DNA from: Ruegeria sp. Alg231-54
GTDB lineage: Bacteria > Pseudomonadota > Alphaproteobacteria > Rhodobacterales > Rhodobacteraceae
Assembly (NCBI RefSeq): GCF_900143525.1
Contig: NZ_FREZ01000011.1
Location: 1 to 64,000 of the forward strand
DNA length: 64,000 nucleotides
Reading direction: 5' to 3'
Positions 52,949-61,449 of this stretch are shown here, piece by piece; position 1 is the stretch's first letter; the number at the start of each line of letters is the position of its first letter. The position numbers and the translations under genes are program-made. Under the pieces are notes generated by a model. It did no database searches and was not told the DNA's origin. It saw only the letters and a list, made by a program, of their open reading frames with translations.

Positions 52949-53254
52949 GGTGCTGTCAGACTAATTCGAACCAGTCTCAGTTTGCCGCGGAAACTGCGAA
53001 CCTATCCGGAACAAAGTTGACGCCACTCGGCAAGAGCGGCGGTGCGGGTCAGCTTGAAGGTGTCCCGGCTGGTGAGCGATCGTTCCTGGTTGAAGTGGTT
53101 GTAGACGGAAGAATGGATGGAGGCGAATTTCTGTAAACTTCGCATGCGCCTGAAACGCTGCATCGCACGTTCTCTTCGTCGGAAAGGCAGGTGCGAGTTC
53201 TCGACGCGGTTGTTGAGCCACCTGCCCGTCCTTTGTTTTTCGAGTGCACCCAGT
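52949..53254 (-). mobile_element. IS6-type element, C-terminal end only
   Basis: Left end GGTGCTGTCAGACTAA, then the last 83 or so codons of an MTRPASF-type transposase (53002-53254, ending EWRQLCSG). The rest is cut off by the next IS6 copy at 53255. The element lies 29 bases downstream of the second NRPS gene and so marks the right border of the cluster. Confidence 0.8.
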
Positions 53255-53844
53255 GGTGGTGTCAGACCAATTCGAACCAGTCTCTACAAGGACAATGACA
53301 CTGTCCTTATGCCGCGCCGAGTTGACGCCACTCAGTGAGAGCAACGGCGCGGTTGCGCTTGAAATTATCGCGGTTGTAGAGGTGGCGTTCCAGATTAAAG
53401 TGGTTGTGAACCGAAGAGTGAACATCGGAGAATTTCTGCAGGCTTTTCATCTGCCGAAACCGCAGCATCACCCGTTCTCGTCGTCGAAACGGCTGGTGCG
53501 AATTCTCGCTTCGATTGTTCCGCCAGCGGCCGGTTTCCTGCTTCTGTGCATTGCCTATGATTTTCATGGCAGCACCGTAGGATCGAAGTTTGTCCGTCAC
53601 GACGACATGTGGGCTCCCATAGCGTTTCATTGCTTTCCTGAGGAATTTCAACGCGGCTTTGCGATCTCGGCGCTTGGTCACATAACTTTCCAGCACCTCG
53701 CCTTCGTGATCCACAGCCCGCCATAGGTAGTGCGTCTCGCCATTGATCTTCACGAAGACCTCGTCCAGATGCCACTGCCAGTTCGAATAAGATCGCATCC
53801 GATTGACCCTGTTTCTGCGGATCTCTGCCGCGAATATCGGGCCA
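53255..53844 (-). mobile_element. IS6-type element, N-terminus lost
   Basis: Left end GGTGGTGTCAGACCAA (one mismatch to the family end). The MTRRSPFRYFK-type transposase is present from its stop at 53307 up to GPIFAAEIRRNRVNR, where the next element starts at 53845. The N-terminal 70 or so codons and the right end are missing, so it is inactive. It interrupts the preceding copy. Confidence 0.8.
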
Positions 53845-54662
53845 GGTGCTGTCAGACTAATTCGAACTAGGCTCAGTTTGCCGCGGAAATCGCGAACTTA
53901 TCCGGAACAAAGTTGACGCCACTCGCTAAGAGCGGCGGCGCGGGTCAGCTTGAAGGTGTCTCGACTGGCTAACGATCTTTCCTGGTTGAAGTGGTTGTAA
54001 ACGGAAGAATGGATGGAGGCGAATTTCTGTAAACTTCGCATACGCCTGAAACGCAGCATGGCCCGTTCTCTTCGTCGGAAAGGCAGGTGCGAGTTCTCGA
54101 CGCGGTTGTTGAGCCACCTGCCCGTCCTTTGTTTTTCGAGTGCATCCAGTTCTTTGAGCGCGGCTCTGTATGAGGCGAAGCGATCCGTCACGACGGTTTC
54201 CGCTTTGCCGTGTCGCTTCATTAACTTCTTGAGGAATTTCAGTGCTGCAGCCTTGTTTCGGCGTTTGGTGACAACGGCTTCCAGCACCTCGCCTTCATGA
54301 TCAACAGCCCGCCAAAGATAGTGCCGCTTGCCATTCACCTTCACGAAAACCTCGTCCACGTGCCACTTCCATTTGGAGAATGCGCGCAGCTGCTGAACAC
54401 GCTTCCGTCTGATCTCAGCAGCAAACATCGGGCCAAACCTGTTCCACCAATATCGGATAGTTTCGTGGCTCACGTCGATGCCTCTCTCGTGCAGCAGATC
54501 TTCGACATTCCGAAGCGAGAGCGGGAAACGGATGTACAGCATCACCGCAAGGCGGATGATCTCGGGACTGGTTTTAAAGTATTTGAATGAGGCAGGTCTG
54601 GTCATGGGCAAAAGCTACGCAACTGCCCTGCCCCGCTCAAGCAAAGTTCTTCTGACAAGACC
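53845..54662 (-). mobile_element. IS6-type element, complete (818 bp)
   Basis: The ends are GGTGCTGTCAGACTAA and, on the minus strand, GGTCTTGTCAGAAGAA. Flanking 8-mers TCGGGCCA and AAGCCAAG are not a duplication. It is third in a tandem of three IS6 units. Confidence 0.85.
53898..54611 (-). CDS. IS6-family transposase, MTRPASFKYFK type
   Basis: The 237-residue transposase is intact: LRNVEDLLHERGIDVSHETI, KWHVDEVFVKVNGKRHYLW, ETVVTDRFASYRAAL and NNRVENSHLPFRRRER hold the expected DNA-binding and catalytic regions. It differs only at scattered residues from the copies at 27478 and 55903. Confidence 0.9.
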   Translation of the reverse strand: MPMTRPASFKYFKTSPEIIRLAVMLYIRFPLSLRNVEDLLHERGIDVSHETIRYWWNRFGPMFAAEIRRKRVQQLRAFSKWKWHVDEVFVKVNGKRHYLWRAVDHEGEVLEAVVTKRRNKAAALKFLKKLMKRHGKAETVVTDRFASYRAALKELDALEKQRTGRWLNNRVENSHLPFRRRERAMLRFRRMRSLQKFASIHSSVYNHFNQERSLASRDTFKLTRAAALSEWRQLCSG

Positions 54663-54860
54663 AAGCCAAGTAACTAAAGGGACAAGATCATCGCAGAAGT
54701 CGCAATGTCTCCTCTCAAAATTGAGATAGGGTGCGCCTCGCTGCGTCGCCGCAAGGCGGTTTCGCGCTCAACTTGACTGATGCCGTAAGATGAGCGACCG
54801 ACTGTTTTTCCGCGTTTGTGATTATTTGCGCGTCAAAATGAAAGACTGGGGCTTCTGTCG

Positions 54861-55094
54861 CTAATGTAGACTAAGGAGGACTTCGAGGTCGCGGCAGGTG
54901 AGCGGTTCCATAAGTTTGCGTTCTTCTCCGTTTAGCGATTTGCCATCAGAAATATGATCCTTCAGCAACCGAGAAATCTGGCTCGTCGACTGATAGTAGA
55001 GTTCGGGATTGGACCGGCTCAGGTCAAATAACAAGCGCCGCAGCAGCGCCTTTCGCCGCTCGGCATCGGTTTCTGATTTCTTGTCTTGAAGCAT
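54861..55094 (-). CDS. small helical protein of unknown function
   Basis: The 77-residue protein is very polar and likely all-helical (SETDAERRKALLRRLLFDLS then SQISRLLKDHISDGKSLNGE). It ends PLTCRDLEVLLSLH. A weak AGG RBS lies about 12 bases before the ATG at 55094. It has no signal peptide or membrane segment. I do not recognise the family. It sits alone between IS6 copies, divergent from the next gene. The codon pattern and charge spacing look real, but a chance frame is possible. Confidence 0.5.
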   Translation of the reverse strand: MLQDKKSETDAERRKALLRRLLFDLSRSNPELYYQSTSQISRLLKDHISDGKSLNGEERKLMEPLTCRDLEVLLSLH

Positions 55095-55219
55095 GATAGC
55101 TTTACCTGAGCATTCCTACTCAGCAGTTAGGTTTTTTTTGCACCTCGTAAAGCCTATCTGTTTGCCTGCGACGACTAGTGAAGGATCGTCGCGTCGAAGC
55201 GAATGAAGGATTCGACTTT

Positions 55220-55840
55220 ATGATAGATCAACTTAAACGTCTTTTTGATCGGAAGACTTACGCGGCTGTACGTTATGATGCCGCAAAGCAGCATGCAAAC
55301 TCTGCCGACATGGTCGCGGTACTGAACGCCGATCCCTACTTGATGGTAGCCGACGCGGGACTGCGGTTGATCTCCGTCTTTGACGATTTGCACTACGATC
55401 GTGCAGATCTTGATATGTTGTCCGCCCCGATGCGAAGGCGCGCATTGAAAAAACTCGCCCCTTTCGAATATTTTCAGCGATCCGGTTCGGTGATTGAGAA
55501 CTGCGCTGCTGACATACGCATTCATATGCCGAAATTCCGGGCGCTTGGTGCATCGCCGTTTGACGCGCTGCGAGAAACATCCATGCGGCCACAAGATTAT
55601 GCTCTGCTAACCCCAACGCAAGCCGCGGCGCAAATGATTGCAGCCTATGAAGTCGATACCGCGAAAGAGCGTTTGGCAGCATTGGTCTTAAAACACCCGG
55701 CAAACTTGTTGCGTCTGTTTGACTTTCTGGAACCTACCCCTTCAAAAGCAGCGGTCCGCGAGATGTTGGGCGAGCTGCTCTTTCTGCAACGCGCTGCAGT
55801 GGCCAAGGAACCGCTCAAGAGCCGACGGGCATTGCGTTAG
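55220..55840 (+). CDS. protein of unknown function between IS6 copies
   Basis: The 206-residue protein starts at the ATG at 55220, preceded by AAGGA nine bases upstream; a GTG at 55178 would add 14 residues without a better RBS. It is mostly helical and soluble, with no signal peptide. Notable stretches are YAAVRYDAAKQHANSADMVA, LNADPYLMVADAGLRLISVF and a repeated LLRLFDFLEP-type helix near the end. I do not recognise a family. It ends 10 bases before an IS6 end but appears complete. It is a cargo gene or a remnant of the DNA that preceded the IS pile-up. Confidence 0.6.
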   Translation: MIDQLKRLFDRKTYAAVRYDAAKQHANSADMVAVLNADPYLMVADAGLRLISVFDDLHYDRADLDMLSAPMRRRALKKLAPFEYFQRSGSVIENCAADIRIHMPKFRALGASPFDALRETSMRPQDYALLTPTQAAAQMIAAYEVDTAKERLAALVLKHPANLLRLFDFLEPTPSKAAVREMLGELLFLQRAAVAKEPLKSRRALR

Positions 55841-55849
55841 CATGTCAGG

Positions 55850-56667
55850 GGCGCTGTCAGACAAATTCGAACCAGTCTCAGCTAGGCCAATAGAACTGCC
55901 CTTTAAGCCGCACCAAGTTCGCGCCACTCGGCAAGAGCGGCGGTGCGTGTCAGCTTGAAGGTGTCTCGGCTGGTGAGAGATCGCTCCTGGTTGAAGTGGT
56001 TGTAGACAGAGAAGTGGACGGCGGCGAACTTCTGCAAACTTCGCATGCGCCTAAAACGCTGCATCGCGCGTTCGCGTCGTCGAAACGGCAGGTGCGAATT
56101 CTCAGCGCGGTTGTTGAGCCACCTGACCGTCTGTTGTTTTTCAAGCGCGTCCAGTTCTCTGAGCGCGGCTCTGTATGAGGCAAAGCGATCCGTGACGACA
56201 GTTTCCGCTTTGCCGTTTCGCTTCATCAATTTCCTGAGGAATTTCAATGCCGCTTGCTTGTTTCGACGTTTGGTAACGATTGCTTCCAGCACTTCGCCCT
56301 CATGATCGACGGCCCGCCAGAGGTAGTGTCGCTTGCCATTCACCTTCACGAAAACCTCGTCCACGTGCCACTTCCATTTAGAGAATGGGCGGAGCTGCTG
56401 AACACGCTTCAGTCTGATCTCAGCAGCGAACATCGGGCCAAACCTGTTCCACCAATATCGGACAGTTTCATGACTGGCATCGATCCCGCGTTCGTGCAGC
56501 AGATCTTCGACATTCCTAAGCGAGAGCGGGAAACGGATGTACAGCATCACCGCCAAGCGGATAATCTCGGAACTGGTTTTGAAGTACTTGAAAGAGGCAG
56601 GTCTGGTCATGGACAAAAGCTACGCAACACCCCTGCCCCGCTCAAGCAAAGTTCTTCTGACAAGACC
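55850..56667 (-). mobile_element. IS6-type element, complete (818 bp)
   Basis: The ends are GGCGCTGTCAGACAAA and, on the minus strand, GGTCTTGTCAGAAGAA. Flanking 8-mers ATGTCAGG and GTGTAGTG do not match. Confidence 0.85.
55903..56616 (-). CDS. IS6-family transposase, MTRPASFKYFK type
   Basis: The 237-residue transposase is intact, with KWHVDEVFVKVNGKRHYLW, ETVVTDRFASYRAAL and NNRAENSHLPFRRRER. It is a close sister of the copies at 27478 and 53898. Confidence 0.9.
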   Translation of the reverse strand: MSMTRPASFKYFKTSSEIIRLAVMLYIRFPLSLRNVEDLLHERGIDASHETVRYWWNRFGPMFAAEIRLKRVQQLRPFSKWKWHVDEVFVKVNGKRHYLWRAVDHEGEVLEAIVTKRRNKQAALKFLRKLMKRNGKAETVVTDRFASYRAALRELDALEKQQTVRWLNNRAENSHLPFRRRERAMQRFRRMRSLQKFAAVHFSVYNHFNQERSLTSRDTFKLTRTAALAEWRELGAA

Positions 56668-56689
56668 GTGTAGTGAGTTTTGGCGAAAA

Positions 56690-56941
56690 ATCACAAGACG
56701 TTTTGCAGAATGTCTTTACGTCAGCTCTGTTCCTGCGCGGGCTAAAAGGCCCGAGCAGACATATAGCCTGGGCTGTCTCATGACCAGACTATCCCCGCGT
56801 TGCCAATCATCCCAGATTCGGGTGACGCGGGGAACTTTTAATCCAAGCGTCGGTCCTTGCCGTATTGAGCTTAACCCAATCCAATAGTGATTTGTGAGGG
56901 GGTAACGAGTTACGGCCTCGCCATTGTGCGGGGCCTTTTTT
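56690..56941 (+). ncRNA. candidate structured RNA ending in a terminator
   Basis: No gene is seen here, but several hairpins line up on the plus strand: CGGGC-TAAAAG-GCCCG near 56738, then CCCCGCGT pairing with ACGCGGGG (about 56794-56834), then the terminator at 56914-56941. A small RNA or the leader of a lost gene would look like this. I recognise no known RNA family, and chance pairing is possible. Confidence 0.25.
56914..56941 (+). terminator. Rho-independent terminator
   Basis: GGCCTCGC pairs with GCGGGGCC (eight pairs, one G-T) across a six-base loop and is followed by TTTTTT. Confidence 0.7.
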
Positions 56942-56950
56942 GTTGAGGCT

Positions 56951-57007
56951 AAAAAAGGCCAGCTTCGCAATGCGGACTCACTCACAAACTTGCATTGCGA
57001 AGCTGGC
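56951..57007 (-). terminator. strong Rho-independent terminator, minus strand
   Basis: A perfect 16-bp inverted repeat (GCCAGCTTCGCAATGC at 56958-56973 and its complement at 56992-57007) has an 18-base loop. On the minus strand it is followed by CTTTTTT. The gene it served would lie to the right, where an IS1182 element now begins at 57301; little of such a gene remains. Confidence 0.7.
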
Positions 57008-57300
57008 AAACATCCCTCCGACAGGGGGATGGGTAGTCGGAGGTGGCAGCACAATTATGGGACTGTGCAGGGCGAAATCACCACAGAATGACGGTATGCA
57101 CTAGGCGTTCATCGGAATAGGTTTGGTATCCGAAAGTATAGTTGCACTCGACCAAGCTTAATCCGCGGTACCAGCTTCGAAATTGAGTAGGTGCTGATTG
57201 GGAAACGCAATAGAAACCCAATACGGATCGGCCATCTTTTCGTCGTCGGCTTTGGGCTCGATGCGGTCATTTGCAAATTACTCGTGACCGTCTGCTGTGC
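57008..57300. other. non-coding remnant between terminator and IS1182
   Basis: These 293 bases hold no supported gene. A 38-codon minus-strand frame at 57158-57271 with protein-like composition (DDEKMADPYWVSIAFPNQH) may be the tail of a gene cut off by the IS1182 insertion. Confidence 0.35.
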
Positions 57301-58822
57301 GGAGATACTGTTGAAAAAGTCTGTTGATTGGTTGCTGGTGTCCTGATTCACTTGTTTTGAGAGTGGGAGGGCACGGCGATGATGGGACCGAGGCAGGTGG
57401 CGCAAGGTGCGTTGTTTTATGAGTTCTCAATCGAAGAGTTTGTGCCGCAGGATCACCTGATGCGTGGGATTGATCGCTTCCTTGATCTGACCGAAGTGCG
57501 CCCAATGCTTGCGCCGTATTACAGCTCACATGGTCGTCCGTCGATTGATCCCGAACTGATGATCCGCATGCTGCTGTTGGGATACTGCATGGGCATCCGC
57601 TCCGAGCGGCGGCTTTGCGAAGAGATACATGTCAATCTGGCCTACCGCTGGTTTTGCAAGCTGGACCTGGCCGATCCGGTGCCTGACCATTCGTCGTTCT
57701 CAAAGAACCGTCATGGCCGTTTCCGGGAGAGCGGATTGTTCCGTCATTTGTTCGAGACAGTTTTGCAGCGCTGCATGGATGAAGGCCTTGTCGGTGGCCA
57801 CAGCTTTGGCGTTGACGCCAGCCTGATACCCGCGAATGCAAACCAGACACGCGGCATTGATAGCGAGGAAGGCCTGCCACCTGAACTGACCTCTCGTGTT
57901 CTGAACGAGTACCTCGAAACGCTGGATGATGCCGCATTCGGCGCGTCCACTAAAGTCGTCCCCAAATACATCTCGCCAGTCGACCCTGCGGCACGCTGGA
58001 CAGGTGCAGACGGTGGGGCTGCCTTCTTCGCATATTCCACCAACTATATGGTGGATCTGGATAATGCGGTGATTGTCGATGTTGAACCATCGGTTCCGAT
58101 CCGAACCGCTGAGGCTTTTGCCGCACGGCGCATGATCGACCGGATCACAGACCGCTTTGGTATGACCCCAAACAAACTGGTCGGTGACACCGGGTACGGA
58201 TCAGCAGAGATGCTGGGCTGGTTGGTGGAAGAGCACGGCATCGCTCCGCACATTCCGGTCTGGGACAAATCGAAACGAACCGATGGCACCTTCTCACGCG
58301 AAGATTTTGTCTATGACCCCGCGACCGACAGCTACACCTGTCCGGGCGGCAAGGCGTTGCAGACCTATCGCCGGAACTTCTCAACGCCACGAAAAGCAAA
58401 TGGCGGCAAAGACGGCTTCATCAGATACCGCGCCTCCAAACATGACTGCGACATATGCCCTTTGAAACCGCAATGCTGTCCGAAGGACAACGGGAGACGC
58501 CTCATGCGCTCCGTGCACGAAGCTGCCCGAGACGTCGCACGCGATATCCGAAAAACCGACGCTTACATGACCTCATTCATTCAGAGGCGGAAAATCGAGA
58601 TGCTCTTCGCTCATCTGAAGCGATACATCGGCGTGCGGATGATGCGGCTTCGAGGACCAAAAGGCGCATATGAACAGTTCCAGCTAGCAGCCACAGCACA
58701 AAACCTCAGGAAACTCGCAAAACTGGTCCCTGCACCAGCCCCCACATGAAGAAGGGGCGTGTCACCCCAAATCTCGACAGTCGGCAAACCAGCCAAAACA
58801 TCGACTTCTTCAACACTATCCG
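57301..58822 (+). mobile_element. IS1182-type element, complete (about 1.52 kb)
   Basis: Terminal inverted repeats are GATACTGTTGAAAAAGTC at the left and, on the minus strand, GATAGTGTTGAAGAAGTC at the right. A single transposase gene fills the element. A related copy lies at the left window edge in the opposite orientation. Confidence 0.8.
57379..58749 (+). CDS. IS1182-family transposase
   Basis: The 456-residue transposase is full length and uninterrupted. The N-terminal DUF772-type domain has GRPSIDPELMIRMLLLGYCM and GIRSERRLCEEIHVNLAYRW. The DDE core follows, with the first Asp in HSFGVDASLIPANA, the second in KLVGDTGYGSAEMLGWL and the Glu in QRRKIEMLFAHLKRYIG. A Cys-rich segment (YTCPGGK and CDICPLKPQCCPKD) in the insertion region may bind zinc. 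The first of two adjacent ATG codons was taken as the start. Confidence 0.95.
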   Translation: MMGPRQVAQGALFYEFSIEEFVPQDHLMRGIDRFLDLTEVRPMLAPYYSSHGRPSIDPELMIRMLLLGYCMGIRSERRLCEEIHVNLAYRWFCKLDLADPVPDHSSFSKNRHGRFRESGLFRHLFETVLQRCMDEGLVGGHSFGVDASLIPANANQTRGIDSEEGLPPELTSRVLNEYLETLDDAAFGASTKVVPKYISPVDPAARWTGADGGAAFFAYSTNYMVDLDNAVIVDVEPSVPIRTAEAFAARRMIDRITDRFGMTPNKLVGDTGYGSAEMLGWLVEEHGIAPHIPVWDKSKRTDGTFSREDFVYDPATDSYTCPGGKALQTYRRNFSTPRKANGGKDGFIRYRASKHDCDICPLKPQCCPKDNGRRLMRSVHEAARDVARDIRKTDAYMTSFIQRRKIEMLFAHLKRYIGVRMMRLRGPKGAYEQFQLAATAQNLRKLAKLVPAPAPT

Positions 58823-58974
58823 GACAAAGCTGCCTTTCGTGTCGATGTTGTCAATCACAGCAAACAGACCCATTCCAGACGTTGACCGCCACCCGGGGTG
58901 CTGGAACGAAGCCTGCAAGGGCATCAAAATGCGCTTGAATTGCGACTTTTTACTCCCTTGGCGTTGGATGTTTG

Positions 58975-60054
58975 CTAGCAACCAACTGACAATTCTCTCT
59001 TACGCTGCGCGTCTCTGATCAAAGCTGCAAGTCGATAGAAGCCATGAGCCATCTTGGTGTATGGTACGAGCAGGAAGAACGTCAGAACCGATCCAAGGTG
59101 GATGGCAAGCAGCGCGGGCATCAGAGCAGTTGAACTAAGGGTGTAAAGGACCAGTCCGCTCAGCCCGACAAATCCGAGCAACAGGACAAACCCGATTTCG
59201 CCGCCCCATGCGGACGGGTCACCAAGCTCGCGATCAGACTTTTGCTTGAGCAGAACCATAGCTCCGCAACCCACTGTCAGCAGAATACCGCCTGAAACCC
59301 CAAAGAGTTTTGGCAGGGACCAGAACCCGTAGGGCGCGTGTAACCCGAACGCATAGTGCAAAATCGTCGCCACCGAGGTCGAGGCAAGGCACAGCAGGAA
59401 GCCGTACATGATGGCGTGGTGAATGTGGCGTCGGCCCTGACTGAACCGGTCTTCGTCCTCGAAGTTGCAACCCTCGCCGTGGCCTGCGGCCAAGTCCTGC
59501 ATCTTGCCAGCGCGTTTCAACGCAGCAATCAGATCAGACATTTGGATGGGTTTGCCACCGACCTCCGCCCAATAGCGCCTCAGGCTGATAGCCAAGCTAA
59601 AGAGTGGCAACAAGAATGCCGGCGCAAAGATTGCTACCATCGCATTGTGGGACAGGACTGCATAGAACCCCTCTCCTCCGCTGGAGCCGATAACGCGAAT
59701 TGCCCAGAACAGCAGGGCAAAACCGACAACAAGGGCCAGCGCGATCGCGCCACCATGCGTATGAAACCGCCGCGCCAGAGGTTGCGGCCAAGCAAAGCTT
59801 TCCCAACTTTCCCGCCGCACTTCAGCCAGAGCTTTCGGCAGGTTTAGGTCAAACTCGTGCGGCGCCGTATACTGACAAGCGTAGTAACACCCCCGGCAGT
59901 TGTGGCACAGGTTGGCCAGTTGCGTGATGTCTCCATCCGAGAACGCGCGTTCCGCGTGCAGCGACGGGAAGACCGAACAATAGCCCTCGCAATAGCGGCA
60001 AGCGTTACAAATCTCGGCCTGACGGCGAGCTTCTTGGATAAGTTCAGTTTGCAT
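58975..60054 (-). CDS. tcuB: tricarballylate utilisation protein TcuB
   Basis: The product is 359 residues from the ATG at 60054 (MQTELIQEARRQ), which overlaps the tcuA stop by 11 bases. The N-terminal part has two Cys clusters for iron-sulfur centres: CNACRYCEGYC and CHNCRGCYYACQ. The C-terminal part has about six membrane helices with His residues suitable for heme. In Salmonella TcuB reoxidises the flavin of TcuA by passing electrons to the membrane quinone pool. The downstream end is close to the IS1182 element (150 bases), so a following tcuC transporter gene may have been lost. Confidence 0.9.
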   Translation of the reverse strand: MQTELIQEARRQAEICNACRYCEGYCSVFPSLHAERAFSDGDITQLANLCHNCRGCYYACQYTAPHEFDLNLPKALAEVRRESWESFAWPQPLARRFHTHGGAIALALVVGFALLFWAIRVIGSSGGEGFYAVLSHNAMVAIFAPAFLLPLFSLAISLRRYWAEVGGKPIQMSDLIAALKRAGKMQDLAAGHGEGCNFEDEDRFSQGRRHIHHAIMYGFLLCLASTSVATILHYAFGLHAPYGFWSLPKLFGVSGGILLTVGCGAMVLLKQKSDRELGDPSAWGGEIGFVLLLGFVGLSGLVLYTLSSTALMPALLAIHLGSVLTFFLLVPYTKMAHGFYRLAALIRDAQRKRELSVGC

Positions 60055-61438
60055 AAGCGGCGGCCTCACGTCCTGAGATGCGTCCAAAAACGGTTCCGAT
60101 GGTCATGCCAAAACCGGCCAGATACCCCTGCCCCAATATCGACCCGGCCATTGTCTCGCCGGCGGCCCAAAGGTTTTTGATCTTTCCGTTGGCGGTCGAA
60201 CATTGCGCTGTGTCGTCGACCTTCAGGCCCAGATAGGTGAAGGTCACACCGGTGCGCAGCGAATAGCCATAAAACGGAGGCTCGGTGATCGGACGCGCCC
60301 AGTTCGTCTTGGGCGGCGTCAGACCCGAGGTCGTGACCCCGTCCAACTCAGTCGGATGGAATCCACTGGTATCGCCGCATGCTTCGTTGAATTCTGCAAC
60401 GGTCGCCTTCAGCTTGTCGGCGGGCAGATCCATCATTGCAGCCAGTTCTTCCAGGGTGTCCGCCTTCAGTGGTGGAAAGACCGACGGCATAAACAGGTTC
60501 AGCGACTTAGCATCGATGATCACATAGCCAACTTGATTCGGTTGGGCCGCCACCAGACGTCCCCAGATCGCATAGCGCTTGGGCCAAACGTCTTCGCCCT
60601 CGTCATAAAACCGCTCGGCATTCTTGTTCACGACGATTGAAAACGGCACACAGTCCAGGCGGGTGACGATACCGCCATCGAACTTCGGCGCGCGCCCGTC
60701 AATGGCGACGGCGTGGCACTGAGTCGGATCGCCGACGCTGTCCACACCTTGATCCAACAGATCGGACAGAACCACGCCACGGTTATAGGGTGTGCCCCGG
60801 ATCAAAAAGTTCTTGGCAGGCTCACCCCATGCACGGGTCAGCCAATCGGTGTCGGCCTGAAACCCACCTGAGGCAACGATGACAGCTTTGGGCGTGATGA
60901 GATGAGATTGGCCCTCATAGGTGTAATCGACCCACTCGATCCGATCACCGTTCAACTCCAGATGCGTGACAGCAGCTTCGTACAGAACATCGACACCCAG
61001 ACCCGCCGCAGTTCGGTAATAGGCGTTCACCAGAGACTTCCCGCCCCCCATGAAGAAGGCGTTGGTCCGCGCCAGTGACAGTGTCCCGGACAGGGATGGT
61101 TGGAACCTGACGCCGTGTTCTTCCATCCACGGAAGGCATTCCTCGGAGGTTCGGATCGCGAGGCGAGCAAGATGTTCGTCGGTTTTGCCGCCAGTGACCT
61201 TGAGCAGATCTTCAAGATACTCATCTTCACTGTATTCTTCGATCAGCGGGCCCAGAGGAGCGCTATGCATACAACGAAAATTGCGTGTATGGCGCGAGTT
61301 TCCACCACGATAGGGTTTTGGCGCTGTCTCGAGAATCAGAACACGGGCGCCTGCCTCGGCAGCAGTCATTGCAGCGCATAGAGCAGCATTCCCGCCGCCG
61401 ATCACAGCGATGTCATAAGCTTCCTTTTGGGTGGTCAT
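60044..61438 (-). CDS. tcuA: FAD-dependent tricarballylate dehydrogenase TcuA
   Basis: The 464-residue flavoprotein of the fumarate reductase/succinate dehydrogenase family has the FAD motif AVIGGGNAALCAAMTAAEAG. Also present are SRHTRNFRCMH, VIVASGGFQADTDWLTRAWG and the C-terminal AAGETMAGSILGQGYLAGFG. TcuA oxidises tricarballylate to cis-aconitate, which enters the citric acid cycle. A related substituted carboxylate could be the substrate here. The gene is followed by an overlapping tcuB and preceded, 11 bases away, by the GntR regulator, all on the minus strand. Confidence 0.9.
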   Translation of the reverse strand: MTTQKEAYDIAVIGGGNAALCAAMTAAEAGARVLILETAPKPYRGGNSRHTRNFRCMHSAPLGPLIEEYSEDEYLEDLLKVTGGKTDEHLARLAIRTSEECLPWMEEHGVRFQPSLSGTLSLARTNAFFMGGGKSLVNAYYRTAAGLGVDVLYEAAVTHLELNGDRIEWVDYTYEGQSHLITPKAVIVASGGFQADTDWLTRAWGEPAKNFLIRGTPYNRGVVLSDLLDQGVDSVGDPTQCHAVAIDGRAPKFDGGIVTRLDCVPFSIVVNKNAERFYDEGEDVWPKRYAIWGRLVAAQPNQVGYVIIDAKSLNLFMPSVFPPLKADTLEELAAMMDLPADKLKATVAEFNEACGDTSGFHPTELDGVTTSGLTPPKTNWARPITEPPFYGYSLRTGVTFTYLGLKVDDTAQCSTANGKIKNLWAAGETMAGSILGQGYLAGFGMTIGTVFGRISGREAAAYAN

Positions 61439-61449
61439 ATCCTGTCTAC

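Noticed and set aside
57109..57405. A 98-codon minus-strand frame spanning the IS1182 left end
   Set aside because: The frame crosses the IS boundary and is rich in Ser, Arg and Pro; a different frame at 57158-57271 looks more protein-like but is only 38 codons.
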